From assembly GCA_012932295.1 (NCBI GenBank), contig JAAONU010000009.1, positions 3,422,197 through 3,486,196 on the forward strand: DNA of 64,000 nucleotides, written 5' to 3'. Positions 35,108 through 45,721 of the stretch are shown here, piece after piece. This stretch comes from Cyclina sinensis (Eukaryota; Mollusca; Bivalvia; Venerida; Veneridae). Below the pieces are notes generated by a model that saw nothing but the letters and a program-made list of their open reading frames with translations, did no database searches and had not been told where the DNA came from. Made by a program: the position numbers and the translations under genes. Each line of letters starts with the position of its first letter. Within the stretch, counting starts at the first letter, position 1.

Positions 35108-36560
35108 GTATGCAGAGATAGATCGGTCAACTGGCTTAGCCGGTTTAATACCGTTCCTGACATGACTTGCTATGGACGATAGTACATGGTCTTGACTCTG
35201 TGCTTTAGCCCAGTCATTGGTTGAGAGACCTTGGGCATATAGGAGGTCATTTGGAAAACTTGGCTCATTAGGTGGACCTTGAGAACTTGGATCCTGCAGT
35301 GTGTCTGCTAAAGGAACACTTTATGCTGAAATGGCGAATATAACAGCCTGGACAACTTCGGGTTTTACAACTGATCTGTCCTTAATACGTGAAGACCGTC
35401 AGCATCTGCATTGTTAGAGCCACGTCTGTATCGCAATGTAAATTCATAATTGCTCAATGCTGCCATCCATATGTGACAAGTGGCATCTAACTTTGCTGTT
35501 GTATTGACATACGTGAGTGGATTATTATCTGTGACAACCTCGAATTTCCCACCTTACAGGTAGTCGTGAAATTTTTCTGTAATCGCCCACTTTTGGGCGA
35601 GAAACTCGAGCTTGTGAGCGGGATAATTCCTTTCCGCTGGCTTGAGGCTCCTACTCGCGTACGCAATAGCTCTGCCCTTGCCACCCTGACGCTGGTAGAG
35701 AACACTACCAAGACCAATTGTTGAGGCGTCTGTATGGACTTTTAACGGCAAAATGTAATCCGCAAAGCCTAAAACAGGTGGACTTGTAAGCTGAGATTTC
35801 AAGTTTTCAAATGCTTGTTGTTGAGGATCTTCCCATTTAAATGGAGTTCTTTTGACTGCTTTCTTTTGCTTCTGCTTCTGTTTCTTTGTAGGATGACCTA
35901 TGAGGAGATTGTCTAATGGCCTTGCTATGGCTGCGAATCCTTTAATAAAACGGCGGTAATATCCCGCAAATCCCAAAAATTGTCGAACCTCTTTGACGGA
36001 TGTTGGTATAGGCCATGATTTAACAGCTTCAACCTTCTTTGGATCAGCTTGAATACCATCGGCTGATACAACGTGTCCAAGGTAAGTAATAGACCTCTTA
36101 AATAGTTCACATTTTGATGGTTTGACCTTGGGGTTATATTCCGCAAGACGTTGAAATACAGCATCTAAGCGATCAATGTGACTGTCAATATCTCGACTAA
36201 AAATGATTATATCGTCGAGGTAAACAAGGCAATCTTTCAAATTAAACTGGCCCACACAGCGCTCCATAAGTCGCTAGAATGTAGCCGGAGCATTACATAA
36301 TCCAAAGGGCATCCGGTTATATTCGTAAAAGCCTAGTCCACTAACTTGAAACGCCGTCTTCAAGTTCCACCTGCCAGTACCCCGACTTCAAGTCTAACTT
36401 CGAAAAATACTTCGCTCCAGACAAAAGGTGGAGAGTGTCTTCAACTCGGGGTAAGGCATATGAATCTTTGATAGTCCTGGAATTTAATTTGCGGAAATCA
36501 ATACAAAATCGGATTGTTCCGTCTTTCTTTCTAACAATGACCACATTTGATGACCAAGGG
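35108..36560 (-). pseudogene. Gypsy-A reverse transcriptase and RNase H
   Basis: RT fingers (36,544-36,341: VRKKDGTIRFCIDFRKLN, motif A FSKLDLKSGYWQV), then a small deletion and a TAG in the motif B region (36,268-36,340: YNRMPFGLCNAPATF), then the palm with CLVYLDDIIIFS (36,267 onward) and the connection SWPIPTSVKEVRQFLGFAG. RNase H follows (HTDASTIGLGSVLY, LEFLAQKW). A nonsense TAA at about 35,551 ends the long frame just before VVTDNNPL. Past 35,480 the sequence is further decayed up to the integrase. Confidence 0.9.
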
Positions 36561-37631
36561 CTACTGGATTCCCTGATTGCTCCAATATCCAGCAGAAGTT
36601 TGGCCTAAATCTGTAGAACTTGTAGGAAAAACAGATCTCCATTTTTGGAATACTTTCAACAACTTATTTTGTTGATCGTGACTAGGTTCAGACATGTCCA
36701 TATCTACTCCAAAAGCTTTTATGTCATCCTCATTTTCAGATTTATTTGTATCGTTAATATTGTCATTTTGTTTTTCAGGTGCAGATTGATGACTGACGAA
36801 GACGGACGATGGAGAATCTGACTGATCAAAGATCGGAGCATGCCGAAGAAAATTAACTTCTTGGAGTTGACAAACTGGGGATTTTGCAGTAATTTTTACT
36901 GGTTTTGCAGAAAGATTACAGATCCGGACTGGAATTCGAGCGGTACGACCTGGGTTATTAAGAGAAACTACTCTTGGACAAACAGTAGTTCTTGTCAAAC
37001 TGGTATCATCCAAGGGCTCTGTAACAACATCCTTGGCATCGCACTGTTTACGGACGAATCCAGTGATGGTCTTGGTCTCCGAAGGTCGGATAATAAAATC
37101 TTTGGTTGCCTTGACAATACCAACTGAAGTAAGGGAAACAACATTAAAAGCTGTATTCCATTCTGTTGGAATTTTATTTATTCCATTAAAATTGCACCAG
37201 CAGGCGCATTCACGAATAATATTCGTGCCAACAATAACTGGAGTATGAACATGATACTCAGTATCCTCGACGACCAGAAGAGGTACAAAAAATCCTGGCA
37301 TATTGCAAAACGGCAACTTTACTTCGGCTTCTATATAGCCTACATAGGGAATCTCTTGTCCATTAGCTCTTTTAAGATTTAAATCAAAATCCGAAATTTG
37401 CTGCAACTCTGGTTTGTCTTTCAGTTGGTTGTAAAAGCTTTGTGAAATTGTACTGACCATTGACCCAGAATCGATTAAAGCTCCAACTTCAATATTTTCA
37501 ATAATAACTTTGTTTTCATTGGATTTTCCGATCAACCTTTGCCGCAAGCTCGGAGTCTGTATCTGTATTGGGCTGTCTACTTCTTTCCTGCTTTCACTGA
37601 GCCCCGCGGTGAAAGCGTCTTCTGGTTTAAA
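36561..37631 (-). pseudogene. Gypsy-A protease and linker
   Basis: Aspartic protease that would cut Gag-Pol. The active-site motif is ALIDSGSMVSTI, followed by flap-like and C-terminal segments (PVIVGTNIIRE). A ~180-residue linker to the RT follows, containing ICNLSAKPVKI, also found in Gypsy-C. The frame is -1 relative to gag and opens at the slippery site 37,625-37,631. It ends in a frame break at about 36,561, where the pre-RT region begins. Confidence 0.85.
37570..37631 (-). promoter_or_regulatory. Gypsy-A gag-pro -1 frameshift signal
   Basis: Slippery heptamer T-TTA-AAC in the gag frame at 37,625-37,631. An 8-nt spacer (37,617-37,624) follows, then an 8-bp stem GCTTTCAC/GTGAAAGC (37,609-37,616 with 37,590-37,597). 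Its loop GGGCT (37,600-37,604) can pair with AGCCC (37,570-37,574), giving an H-type pseudoknot. Gag and protease frames meet here in -1 register. The same design occurs in Gypsy-C. Function inferred from the canonical layout. Confidence 0.7.
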
Positions 37632-38572
37632 TCGCCGTTCTGATTATCATTACTTCCTTTGGCACCTGTTTCTTTCTGTTCTGGACCCTGTCTATTTCTT
37701 TAATGACTCCGACTATCAAATTGTCCTCGTCGGTAATTTCCTCTAGATCTTCTTTGACCTCTTTGGTAAGTATATCTCCTATCATATCGTGAGTATTCTG
37801 CCTGTTTCTCATTCTCTTTTAATTTTTCTATTTCCCCTTCCATCGATTTCAGTCTATCTACAAGGTCTTTTAACAATATTACTTTCTCATCTATATCACT
37901 ATTCCCTTTAGTACGTTGCTGAACTTCAACATTCTCTATCTCTCTATCAACTTTTATCTCTTGATTCTCCTTTCCTTCTTCCTCTTCTAACCTGACCTTC
38001 CTTCTTAACTTTTCAAAACTATCCTCCGATTCATATAACACTCTTGTCGCAGCTCTTACCTTTTCTGAATAGAGACCTCTCCAGAATCTTTCTTTCAACT
38101 TTCTGTCTCTTTTTGTCTCATCAACTTCCTCCTTTTCTAGAGCCAACTGGAACAGAGCTTCAAGTCGCACGACCCATTCTGTACAAGACTCTGTAGTTTT
38201 TTGTTTCGCTGAATAAAAATCCTGTATTATTTTGTCAGCTGTTTGACATTTCCATATATGTCTTCTAACTTCTTCAGGATTTCAGCTGTTGTAGCCGATG
38301 GCTTAAGAGTTAAGAGAACTTGTCTCGTATCACCCTTGAGAGAATTTCTCACTGCGTGTACAAGTACATAGTCTGGGTACATTCCAGCCTTAAGAAGGCA
38401 AGTAATTTCAAAACGCCACTCTTCAAAATGTTTCCCACTAAAATCAGGGATGTGTGGCTTTCCATAACAAAAAGTTGAATTGGAAAAGTCTGTAGCTTTT
38501 GGCTTTACAACTGGCAATATCTCTCCTCCGATATCTCAAAGATCTATCTGACATATGTGGTGCTTCCGCCAT
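37577..38572 (-). pseudogene. Gypsy-A gag
   Basis: Capsid-forming Gag. It starts at ATG 38,572, shifts frame near 38,520 and again near 38,225, and has one TAA at 37,700-37,702. The frame otherwise stays open through the slippery heptamer to a TAG at 37,577-37,579. Visible features: PHIPDFSGKHFEEWRFEI and a LEDIYGNV box (capsid N-terminal region), a LRRKVRLEEEE helix, a coiled coil, and a basic RG-rich C-terminus (GQRRSRGNYRRGQ) in place of a zinc knuckle. Similar capsid boxes occur in Gypsy-C and are reminiscent of PNMA-type domesticated gags. Confidence 0.75.
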
Positions 38573-38773
38573 TTTGTGTTAATAAAAAGTACGATATCTC
38601 CTTAAAATTATTTCTTGATCACCCTAAATAACACACAGTTATACGCAAATATATTCACAGGTGTATCACTGTATATTTTACAGTATAAAATACTGTGCGT
38701 ACGTAAAGAAAGAAAAAAAAACGCTGTTATGTATTCCTGAGAGAAATAATCTGGGTGAAAAAAATGAATAAAA

Positions 38774-38846
38774 TACCGGAACCGAGATTCGATCCTAGTA
38801 CCCTCCGATTTGAAAGCGCTTACACTAACAATTGCGCCACTGAGAC
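38774..38846 (-). repeat. tRNA-derived relic in Gypsy-A leader
   Basis: The minus strand shows A-box-like TGGCGCAATTGTTAGTG and B-box GGATCGAATCTC at tRNA spacing. The arms pair poorly. Probably a SINE head inserted in the leader. Confidence 0.4.
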
Positions 38847-39386
38847 AACTGATAAGATTCGACCAGTACAAAAACAAATATCATGTCTACGGGTACACAC
38901 CGACCTCGCAGTCAATTAAAATTGACTTTGTGCTTATAAACTCCGATTCAACTGACTGAAATACCTGTAAATTTTGCAGAACATTAAATTTTGTAAACTT
39001 TTACTTTATTTCAGGTAAACAAAAAAACCGTCTACCAAATATCCGGTACCTTGCAAAGATTTAAATTTGTTTGAGTTCTGCCACCCACTCTTCTCACGTT
39101 CTCCCGATAAAAGATATACTCAAATATCGGTAGAATAAATTTAAATATTTTTCAATATACAATAAATACTATGTATATTGAAAAGGATACATTCAACACT
39201 ATATGCTATAACGTAAAAGTATGCCCTGAAATTTCTAACTGCATATCCCTGACATGCGCAAAGAAATTATAACATGCGACCAAACAATAAGGTGGATGTA
39301 AACATCCGAGATACACCGTGAAAATAAATAGAAGGGAAAAAAACACTGGCAGAAAAAAAACAACGACAAAAAACCTTGCCAGTAAA

Positions 39387-39446
39387 GCGAACCGTGGCAC
39401 TCAAGATCAACAACACAGCGCTCTAACCAACTGCGCTATCGGGGAC
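39387..39446 (-). repeat. tRNA-derived relic in Gypsy-A leader
   Basis: The minus strand has a good A box (TAGCGCAGTTGGTTAGAGCG) and a weak B box (GGTTCGC) with no complete T arm. Likely a tRNA pseudogene or SINE head. Confidence 0.4.
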
Positions 39447-40302
39447 GTTGATATATTCTGTAAAGAAAACTCCTATAGGACAATAGTAGTTTAAGCGAGT
39501 GGTTAGTAAATAAGGCATGCTCGTGAATTCATGCCAAGTTTATTTCTATCACTAATTGGAATCCTACCGAGTGATTACTGAGGAGTACTGAAAAATCCTA
39601 TCGATGGGAACTAAAAACAGCAAGTAAAAATGAAAGCTTTGCAAAAATCTAGGGCCTTGTCAAAAATTTAAAATGTAAACAATGACTTTAGAAGTAAATC
39701 TTACCGGAACAACTATCCAATACACTAAAGAAATATATGTATATATCCAAAATTACCACTAAAAATATAAATATATATCCAAAATTACCACTAAATAATC
39801 CTACCACACATTACCAAAGTAAAAGTTTCACACACACTCAAACACTGTTCAACAAAAAGAACGCAAAAATTCACTGTAAGCGAATAATGTCAAAGTACGT
39901 GGCACATCCAACGACGACGACGACGAAGATGAAGGATCCTATCCGACGACGACGACGAAAACTAACGACTCGAGCCTCTGATAAATTAACAAATGTGGTG
40001 TAATGTGAGGTACCTCAAACAGAAATGTAAACAATGGAGTGCACGTGTCAATGTTTATGGGAATTCCGTAGTATGGATACGATATCCAATAAAATCACTC
40101 TGACGTCAACAGTCTGTGATCACATGACTAATCTGCATAACATTTAGTCCAATAAACTCCTTCAAAACAATAGATGTTGCATAATAAAGATGCGTTGGAT
40201 AATCGATCCCCGAGATTCAAATACGCTTGTATCAAATGTATAGTAACTCGAACTGTCTCTCTATCGAAAAACCATGTCTGGAAGACATCGTAGTTACACA
40301 CA

Positions 40303-40321
40303 GAATTCACGTTGGGTGCCA
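40303..40321 (-). promoter_or_regulatory. Gypsy-A primer-binding site
   Basis: On the minus strand TGGCACCCAACG and following bases sit 4 nt (40,322-40,325) inside the LTR end; TGG at the start pairs with a tRNA CCA end. The tRNA species is not assigned. Confidence 0.65.
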
Positions 40322-40325
40322 ATAT

Positions 40326-41010
40326 CGGCATAGATTTAGGGGTTCGTCTGTGCGGAAGAAGAGACAAGTCTGAAAATATAAATATCCTAGATATTTAATT
40401 ACAATATATGCAGGTATGCATATAATAACAATGAGTTGCATACGGTGGTCAAATGGCAAATGCCTAAAACAATACAAGCATGACAACGTATTACAACATG
40501 TATCCAGGTAGGTACTGTTTACAGGTAAAATGGCCAGGTGTCAAGTCACTATATGAAAGGTTGTTACTGAAAGTAAATATCGCTAAACTGTTTAAGTGCA
40601 GGATTAACTTACAGATGCTTATATAAAGTGTACTTATGAAAAACAGGAATAAAGAACGGCACTAACCTAAAAATATAAATATCCTAGATATTTAATTACA
40701 ATATATGCAGGTATGCATAAAATAACAATGAGTTGCATATGGTGGTCAAATGGCAAATGCAACAAAGCATTGCATTTGTCACTTGAGCACAATAGGCAAC
40801 GTCAAGGGCGATTAGTTAGTTCAGGTTAGTATCAAACAGTAACAATGTATTATAGGACTGTATAGGATAGAGGTATATGACGGACAAGGCATCTATGAGA
40901 ACATGACATAGCTGCGCTGTATTAAGTACAGATCAATATAATAGCACAAACTGTTATAAATATGTTTATTTGTATTTTACGGACTTCCATCAAAAACCGA
41001 CACTATGACA
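40326..41010 (-). mobile_element. Gypsy-A 5' LTR (intact)
   Basis: A 685-bp LTR starting TGTCATAG on the minus strand. It contains two copies of a ~92-bp block (40,373-40,464 and 40,670-40,761; landmark TATCCTAGATATTTAATTAC) about 297 bp apart. It serves as the uninterrupted reference for the giant TIR insertion: the target CCAGGTAGGTACTG is whole at about 40,503-40,516. Confidence 0.85.
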
Positions 41011-41435
41011 CTGACAAATCTTTGATATTACATATGTTATTGTAATTTGAATATATGTTTCCAAGTGGCCAAGGTTCACTAGTCATTGTTTGCATAACTT
41101 CAAGATTGATTTCAGTTACGTTCTTATCATTGCAATATGCTTGGTTTTATTATTGATTGTTACTCTTTTATGATCATATTGCATTTATTAATAAACTTGT
41201 TAATAAAATACTATTCATTAAATTCAGAACTAATTTGAATTACTTTTGTATGTGCACATCTTCATCCTTTACAAGTTACTCAGTTAATTTTTATCATGCT
41301 TATAGCATATCTTGTGTACACCAAAGTAAACTTTCTATCAGTATATCTATTTTAAAAAGGTATGTTTCCTCCCGTTCTCTCAGGCATTGCAGGTCTATAT
41401 ATTTTTCGCATGCTTCAAGTATATACGATGAGGAT
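41011..41435. other. Non-coding stretch
   Basis: Flank of Gypsy-A. The 95-residue plus-strand frame at 41,157-41,444 is serine-rich without a recognisable domain or exon signals. Confidence 0.4.
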
Positions 41436-42110
41436 CTTAACTAGTCCGTTCTAGAAATGAGTACTAACTACATATAATGATCCCGCACATCATGTACATG
41501 AATATTATCAGTCTATATTAAGTGCCCGTATCCTGTAATATATCATGTCCGTATTCTTGATCCGTACATGTAATATAATAAGTCCGTTTATGTGTCATGT
41601 ACGGTTTTTAGCTTTCCCGTATTCATTAAAAATACAATTCCGTATTTCCTAAGTATATCTACAGTATACAAAGTCCGTATTCCTGTCCCGTATATGTGTC
41701 ATATACGCTTTTTAGCATTTCCGTATTCTATGAAAATACATTTTCGTATATTCGTCGTATATCTCTAGTATACATGGTCCGTATTCTATCCTGTATATGC
41801 ATCATGTATGATTTTTAGCTTTCCCCTATTCTATAAAAATACAAGCCCGTATACTGGTAAACTAGATGTTGTTATAGCCCGTATTTGACTGAAATACGGG
41901 TTTCGTACTGTGCATATATTACAAATATACGGACACATATACGTACATGTATATTGGAAAAATACTGAAATCCGTATTTGTATGACAAATATACGGAGTT
42001 CCCGTATACCCGATGTTCCGAATACGGATACAGATTAGTATATTATGTCCGTATATTATGCGAATACGTCCATATATGCCCGTATATCTAAAAAATACTG
42101 GACCGTTCTC
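41436..42110. repeat. CCGTATT / AATACGG inverted array
   Basis: CCGTATT-rich units of about 91-104 bp begin with GTCCGT at 41,582, 41,673 and 41,777, sharing TTTTTAGCTTTCCC-type and AGTATAC words. From about 41,880 the orientation flips to AATACGG. The array abuts the truncated Gypsy-B gag-pro sequence at its right edge. It could be a foldback transposon or a satellite patch; no family recognised. Confidence 0.5.
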
Positions 42111-42114
42111 TTCC

Positions 42115-43675
42115 GCATATTGGTGTATTTTTCGCAGTAAGCCACACTCGCACGGTCTGCTAATCTCAGAGATTTTGCACTGCAATCCCTCCTTGACTCC
42201 ACGTCCAGGAGGGCTTCATCCGTCTGCAGCTTCGTCATATCCGATGCAGACTTTTCCTCATCTATTCTCGGCACCCGCATCGGATCAGGGGAGTCTCTTA
42301 CCCCTTCCATATTGCCTAAGATGAGATCGCAAATTAGTCTCTCCTGAACCATTACTTACGATTTTCCCCACGAAGTATGGCGTGGCTACCTGTTCCTTGG
42401 CCATAGGTACGACCTTCGCCTCTCCGTCAATGGTTATCATAACCGTTTGCCTATCCAAGTACTGACTTGGCTTAACGAACGTCCTTCTTACTGCTGCCTA
42501 CTCACAGCCAGTATCTCTTAGGACCTTTACTTCTTGTGAGTTCACAAGTCCTCTTCGTATGTCAAGGTTTCTTGAACCCTCAATATTTTCTACGGTGCAG
42601 CCGCCGGAAAACGCACGGAGCAGTTCTACATTTTTCAGCTTCATTTGCCCATTGCTTTAATTTTTTGTAAGTACGGCATCTTTCCTCTCGGCTTGCATAC
42701 ATGCAGTAGAAATTCTCTTTTAATTTTCTGCCCTTCTTTGTTTGGGTATCTGTTTCGACGGTCTTTTGCAAGATGACCTTACTTCCTACAGACAAAACAA
42801 GTTTTCGGCTCTTTCCTAGGAACACTTATTTCGCCAGATTCATGCATTTTATCATCCTCTGTTTCGCCTTCACTTCCCTTTGAAGTGCTGCTCAGAACAT
42901 GTTTTGAAGAGGAAAACTTCACCCCGTGCGCTTCAACGTACCGTTCTGCTAATCAAGTGACCTGCTCCATCGAACTCGGAGCTCTCTCTTTTAGAAATAA
43001 TGATAATTCTAGGGAACAACTCCTGGTGAATTGCTCCCTTATCATTAGGTCACATAAAGCTTCATATGTACTCTCTACACTCGCCATCTCTGTTAAACGA
43101 GTAAAGTATCTTCTTAGCCTGGCAGTATACTGGAATACAGTCTCTCCATGGTCTGCCTTACTCGTTCGAAACTTGGTTCTAAAGCCTTCTTCAGTGAGCT
43201 AGTATCGCTTCAAAACAGCAACTTTTAGGGCTTTATAATCACTTGCTTCAGATGGAGGTATGCTCGTGTAGACCTCTAAGCCTTTTCCAGTTAACAGCGA
43301 ACTCAGACTCACCGCCCAAGTATCTTCGCTCCAATGCTGGCTTCTTGCGAATCTCTCAAACCTTTCAATATAGGCATCCATATCGTCTTGCTTCTCATCA
43401 AACTTGGGCAACTTCGGCCGTAATGCCTTGCTACTAGTCTTGCTTGTACTTTTATTTGCCCGAAGTCTCTCTATCTCTAGCTCCCGCTCTTTCATCTTTA
43501 GTTGGAACTGCATTTCCAACTTTCTTCTTTCATCTTCTCTTCTTTGCAATCTTTCCTCTCGCGCTAACACTTCTGCTTCTTTGTCTCGGATGAACAGCGT
43601 TAGGTCTTGTCCCGTCAGACCCAATCTCTCACCCATTCGAAACCATTCTTCGTAATTCATGTTGCTTCCAGACAT
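42115..43675 (-). pseudogene. Gypsy-B gag-protease region
   Basis: A different Gypsy family from A, C and D. Gag begins at ATG 43,675 and has a charged coiled coil (LAREERLQRREDERRKLEMQ). A capsid-like part follows (LPKFDEKQDDMDAYIERFER; SLSSLLTGKGLEVYTSIP) and then a TAG at 43,199-43,201. Beyond it the same capsid continues (FQYTARLRRYFTRLTEMA). A zinc-knuckle-like CFVCRK...GHLAKD near 42,780 has a stop inside and lacks the last Cys. Sequence down to 42,115 is frameshifted protease-side material. Truncated at the 41,436-42,110 array; RT and integrase absent. Confidence 0.75.
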
Positions 43676-43701
43676 AAACTAGTTTTAACTTTCTTGTAGT
43701 G

Positions 43702-43718
43702 ATCCCGGCGAGCCCCCA
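43702..43718 (-). promoter_or_regulatory. Gypsy-B primer-binding site (tRNA-Pro type)
   Basis: The minus strand reads TGGGGGCTCGCCGGGAT, which matches the tRNA-Pro primer-binding site of gammaretroviruses except for one missing base. It lies 2 nt inside the LTR end (CA at 43,721-43,722). Confidence 0.75.
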
Positions 43719-43720
43719 GT

Positions 43721-44300
43721 TGCCGAACGTTGTATAGTGGGAAGTTCACTAGCTAAGGTGACAATGTCTTAACCAGGTTATGTTAGTCTGGATAAATGCA
43801 ATTAGACTTGCTACGCTTCTCGGACTTGCTGCACTGCTGCAGTTGCTGTGCTTCCTGGATTTGCTGCGCTTCAAAGGCTTGTTGCGCTTCTAAGGCTTGC
43901 TGCGCTTCCTCGATTTACCGCGTTTCAAAGGATTGTTGCGCTTTTAAGGCTTGCCGCGCTTCCTCGATTTACAGCGCTTCTAAGGCTTGTCGCGCTTCCT
44001 CGATTTACAGCGCTTCTACGACTTGCTGCCCTTCCTCGAGTTGCTGCGCTTCTTAGACGTGCTGCGCTTCTACGACTTGCTGCGCTTCTTAAGCACTGCT
44101 TCTTGGTTTAATTGCGCTTACTGGTCTACCTCTGCTTTAGTCTGGCTGCGCTTCCTGCGCTTCCTGGTCTTACTCTGTTTCTTGAGCAGTGCCTTAGACA
44201 ATTATGAGAGGTCTTCCCCCGGGAACAATATTTTTTATTCCCGATCTCACGTAAGTGTACATCAGGTTCCTTTATTTCAAATCCACATATAAAAATAAAC
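43721..44300 (-). mobile_element. Gypsy-B 5' LTR with internal minisatellite
   Basis: The inner end is TGCCGAACG on the plus strand. An AATAAA-like and TATA-like sequence appears near 44,270-44,295 on the minus strand. The outer end is uncertain. From 43,800 to 44,170 a minisatellite of CTTGCTGCGCTTC, CTCGATTTACAGCGC and related words fills the LTR. Reading frames across it are cysteine/alanine/leucine-rich artefacts. A related LTR piece is at 9,213-9,350. Confidence 0.6.
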
Positions 44301-44543
44301 AGCGCGAACCGGATAGAAACAACAATAACGTGACGTCACAATACAAAAAATTGCGTCATGTCATTATGTTTCTTTCAAAATACTTAAATGAGAATTTCAG
44401 ACATTAGAATAAACGTATCAATTAGCAAAAAACTGCAAAATAATCATCCCAATAAAGTTCTTTAAAATATCAAAAATATTATGTTAACCTGGTTTGTGCT
44501 GTTAAACAATAAACAAAACCATAGCAACATTATTACAATACAA
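44301..44543. other. Short non-coding gap
   Basis: AT-rich sequence between Gypsy-B and Gypsy-D material; nothing recognised. Confidence 0.4.
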
Positions 44544-45721
44544 TTAATCTTGACAAGGGGATATAACTGCCGTATTCCACTGTTGAGATAAAGTATCATG
44601 TGATGACTGCCCTTGAAGATTCCTTAAAACATTAGTACAGATAATAACTGGAATATCCAAATTATACTCGGTGTCCGGTACTACCAATACTGTAACAGGT
44701 AAATCCAGGTCTGGCAATCCTGGAACCTTAACTACAGCCTCTATATATCCTGAGTAAGGTATTGCATTTGCATTAACCACTAAATCTCTAGTTTTTCTGG
44801 TTTCGGATCTAGCTTTCTATAAAATTCTTCACTGACTAGCCGGTGTCACAAATGCACTTTGCTTCAACATTATTTATAAAGACAAATGTTTTGTTTAAAT
44901 GGCCAATCAGTCTTTCAAAAATGTTAATAGGTTTCGTAGGGCCTTTAGTTTCATCGTCTCTCATTTGTCCTTTAATGGTGACTCCTACGCTTTTAAATCT
45001 TTCATGACATTGTCCTTCTTGTACTCCTTGATATTTATCTGTTCTTTTTGTTCGTTGTTAGTTGGTTCCGTTTCTGGTCTATTGTGATATTGATATACGC
45101 CTCTGTTGTAACGACCTCTGTCGTATCTAAAATTATATCTATTCGCATAACCCGCTTCAGCGTTGTTGAACTGGTTTCTTCCACACGTATCATTTATATA
45201 AGTGTACTTATTATAATCAGTTTGTTTTTCTTCTCTTTGTTTACATCTAATTTCTTTTCCAAATCCCCCACTTCTTCATTAATTTCTTAGGTATTTCTTC
45301 ATCTTTTTTGTTTATCTCCATCAGAGATAGTTGCTGGATTATGCTGTGCAGTTTGTCTTCTTTGTTTCGATACTTTGATTTCATTTTCTTCAGCCCTAGC
45401 CTTTCTTCTTAACATTTTAAATAAATCTTTGCTTTCAAAGCTATTTCTTGAGGCGTTTTTTATCTCAGAATTATACAGAGATCTCCAAAATTTATCCTTT
45501 AGCATTACATTTCTTTCTTTTTCAGATATACATCTTTTTGTCTGTTGAGTTAAGTCCTTTTCTGGTTTCTTAGGTTTTTTTTCTCTATCAAATTCTTCGC
45601 TAAGCTGTCTTGTTTCAAATGTGCCTCCCCTTAATCTCCATGGAGACATATATTCAGCCATCTTTCCTTTCATTAATATGAGAGCTTTGCAGATATTGTA
45701 ATTACCCCAATTACTCTTCAA
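44544..45721 (-). pseudogene. Gypsy-D fragment: gag C-terminus and protease
   Basis: Related to Gypsy-A. The gag C-terminal part (45,721-45,299) has DKFWRSLYNSEIKNASR and LRRKARAEENE, like the Gypsy-A gag. After several stops, the slippery TTTAAAA at 44,990-44,996 lies in the gag frame and the protease frame (-1) opens there: an RLIGHLNKT segment, then ICDTG (active site) with a TAG directly after it, then IPYSGYIEAVVKVP and a PVIICTNVLRN end. RT and integrase are absent, and no LTR was found nearby. Confidence 0.8.
44990..44996 (-). promoter_or_regulatory. Gypsy-D slippery heptamer
   Basis: T-TTA-AAA in the gag frame, at the position homologous to the Gypsy-A and Gypsy-C heptamers. The protease frame is -1. 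No convincing downstream stem is seen, possibly because the copy is decayed. Confidence 0.6.

Larger units (their letters stand above)
38573..40302. other. Gypsy-A 5' leader
   Basis: A 1.7-kb leader between primer-binding site and gag. It carries two tRNA-derived relics (38,774-38,846 and 39,387-39,446), a 28-bp tandem duplication around 39,745-39,800 and a CGA-repeat microsatellite at 39,910-39,960. No gene recognised. Confidence 0.45.
20586..41010 (-). mobile_element. Gypsy-A LTR retrotransposon, nested and decayed
   Basis: Minus-strand Ty3/Gypsy element: 5' LTR 40,326-41,010, primer-binding site, leader, gag, then protease, RT, RNase H and integrase in that order, a 3' untranslated part, polypurine tract and 3' LTR split by the giant TIR element. 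Without that insert it is about 9.0 kb. The LTRs differ at a few percent of sites. Many frameshifts, nonsense codons and small deletions make it inactive. A target duplication at the outer LTR ends was not found (CTGAC on the right, no match on the left). Confidence 0.85.

Noticed and set aside
20586..41010. Target-site duplication for Gypsy-A
   Set aside because: The outer flanks do not match (CTGAC on the right); the left outer LTR end also diverges unexpectedly after CGGCATAG, so recombination or decay is likely.
43796..44292. Three overlapping plus-strand open frames rich in Cys/Ala/Ser or Leu
   Set aside because: They are translations of the Gypsy-B LTR minisatellite; repetitive composition in all three frames and no start or splice context.
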